Source: Bacillota bacterium (GTDB lineage: Bacteria > Bacillota > Clostridia > Clostridiales > Clostridiaceae). From it: a stretch of DNA of 13,386 nt. The stretch spans positions 1-13,386 of the forward strand of contig JAEXSY010000150.1 in the NCBI GenBank assembly GCA_023440105.1. Reading direction: 5' to 3'. Shown here in pieces: positions 13,158 to 13,386 of this stretch. Position 1 is the first letter of the stretch, and every line of letters begins with the position of its first letter. The notes beneath the pieces are model-generated. The model saw only the letters and a list, made by a program, of their open reading frames with translations. It searched no databases and was not told where the DNA came from. Position numbers and translations under genes: made by a program.

Positions 13158-13386
13158 ATGGGGAGTTTAAATGATATTAAATGTTTTTTACTTGATATGG
13201 ACGGAACTATTTACCTGGGAGGAAAGCTAATCCCTGGAGCTTTAGAATTTCTTGATAGCCTGAAGAAAGAAGAGAAAAGCTTTATTTTTTTGACTAATAA
13301 TTCCTCTAAAGGAAGAGGTGCTTATATTGAAAAGCTCAGTGGACTAGGGATTGAGATAGAGAAGGACATGGTTTACACCTCTGGAG
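13158..13386 (+). CDS. HAD-IIA family phosphatase (NagD-like), N-terminal part
   Basis: The gene runs off the right edge, and 76 codons are visible. The start ATG is preceded by AAGGAG (13143-13148) at 9 nt. Residues 10-22 read FLLDMDGTIYLGG, containing HAD motif I (DxDGT, with the nucleophile Asp followed by the acid/base Asp). FIFLTNNSSKGR holds motif II (TNNS). The spacing and the LIPGALEFLDSLK stretch match class IIA HAD phosphatases such as NagD, AraL and p-nitrophenyl phosphatases, whose cap domain would lie beyond the window. The substrate cannot be told. It is divergent from the VOC gene and may share regulation through the palindrome between them. Confidence 0.88.
   Translation, partial: MGSLNDIKCFLLDMDGTIYLGGKLIPGALEFLDSLKKEEKSFIFLTNNSSKGRGAYIEKLSGLGIEIEKDMVYTSG

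Noticed and set aside
1..13386. CRISPR arrays, tRNA or rRNA genes, riboswitches
   Set aside because: I found no regularly spaced repeats, no tRNA- or rRNA-like segments, and no leader matching a riboswitch class I know.

Overview
The window is AT-rich DNA with strong AGGAGG-type ribosome binding sites, compact genes and many hairpin terminators. Protein matches (alanine dehydrogenase, DUF2812, sigma-regulator anti-sigma factor, YfiE-type VOC protein) all point to a low-GC Firmicute, most likely a Clostridium-like anaerobe. The species cannot be fixed from the sequence.

Layout: The left end holds the last codons of an ABC-transporter permease, followed by a UbiA-family prenyltransferase, probably co-transcribed and closed by a hairpin at 1136-1166. 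Convergent to it is alanine dehydrogenase (ald). Then come a small helical, ferritin-like protein gene (2501-2929), a 65-nt hairpin, and a small four-helix membrane protein on the minus strand (3113-3487).

Positions 3718-5407 are a complete IS200/IS605-family element (1690 bp, minus strand) with intact tnpA and tnpB. Both ends resemble those of IS608: a hairpin with a bulged base, a TTAC flank on the left and a TCAA on the right. Removing the element rejoins a TTGACT -35 and a TATAAT -10 at exactly 17 nt. The insertion therefore seems to have cut the promoter of the downstream DUF454 gene (5475-5831) in two. The guide that TnpB should carry matches this same uninterrupted promoter.

Next is a decayed ABC exporter gene (about 5880-6406), a terminator, and an ECF sigma factor/anti-sigma pair (6646-8299). 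This pair has an ECF-type promoter (TGAAAC-N16-CGTTAT), overlapping genes, and an apparent ATA start codon on the sigma gene. A Gfo/Idh/MocA oxidoreductase follows, then a minus-strand remnant of a VanX-like D-Ala-D-Ala dipeptidase with an internal deletion, and a tandem GNAT acetyltransferase.

The right part is mostly minus strand: a DUF2812 membrane protein bracketed by two hairpins with the same 10-bp stem, then a two-gene unit of a VOC (glyoxalase/dioxygenase fold) protein and a small CxxC/CxxC protein. A divergent intergenic region with a 25-bp palindrome separates these from a HAD-IIA phosphatase that runs off the window. Overall this is ordinary chromosomal housekeeping and stress-response content with one young-looking insertion and two gene remnants. 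I see no clear multi-gene novel defence or biosynthetic system.
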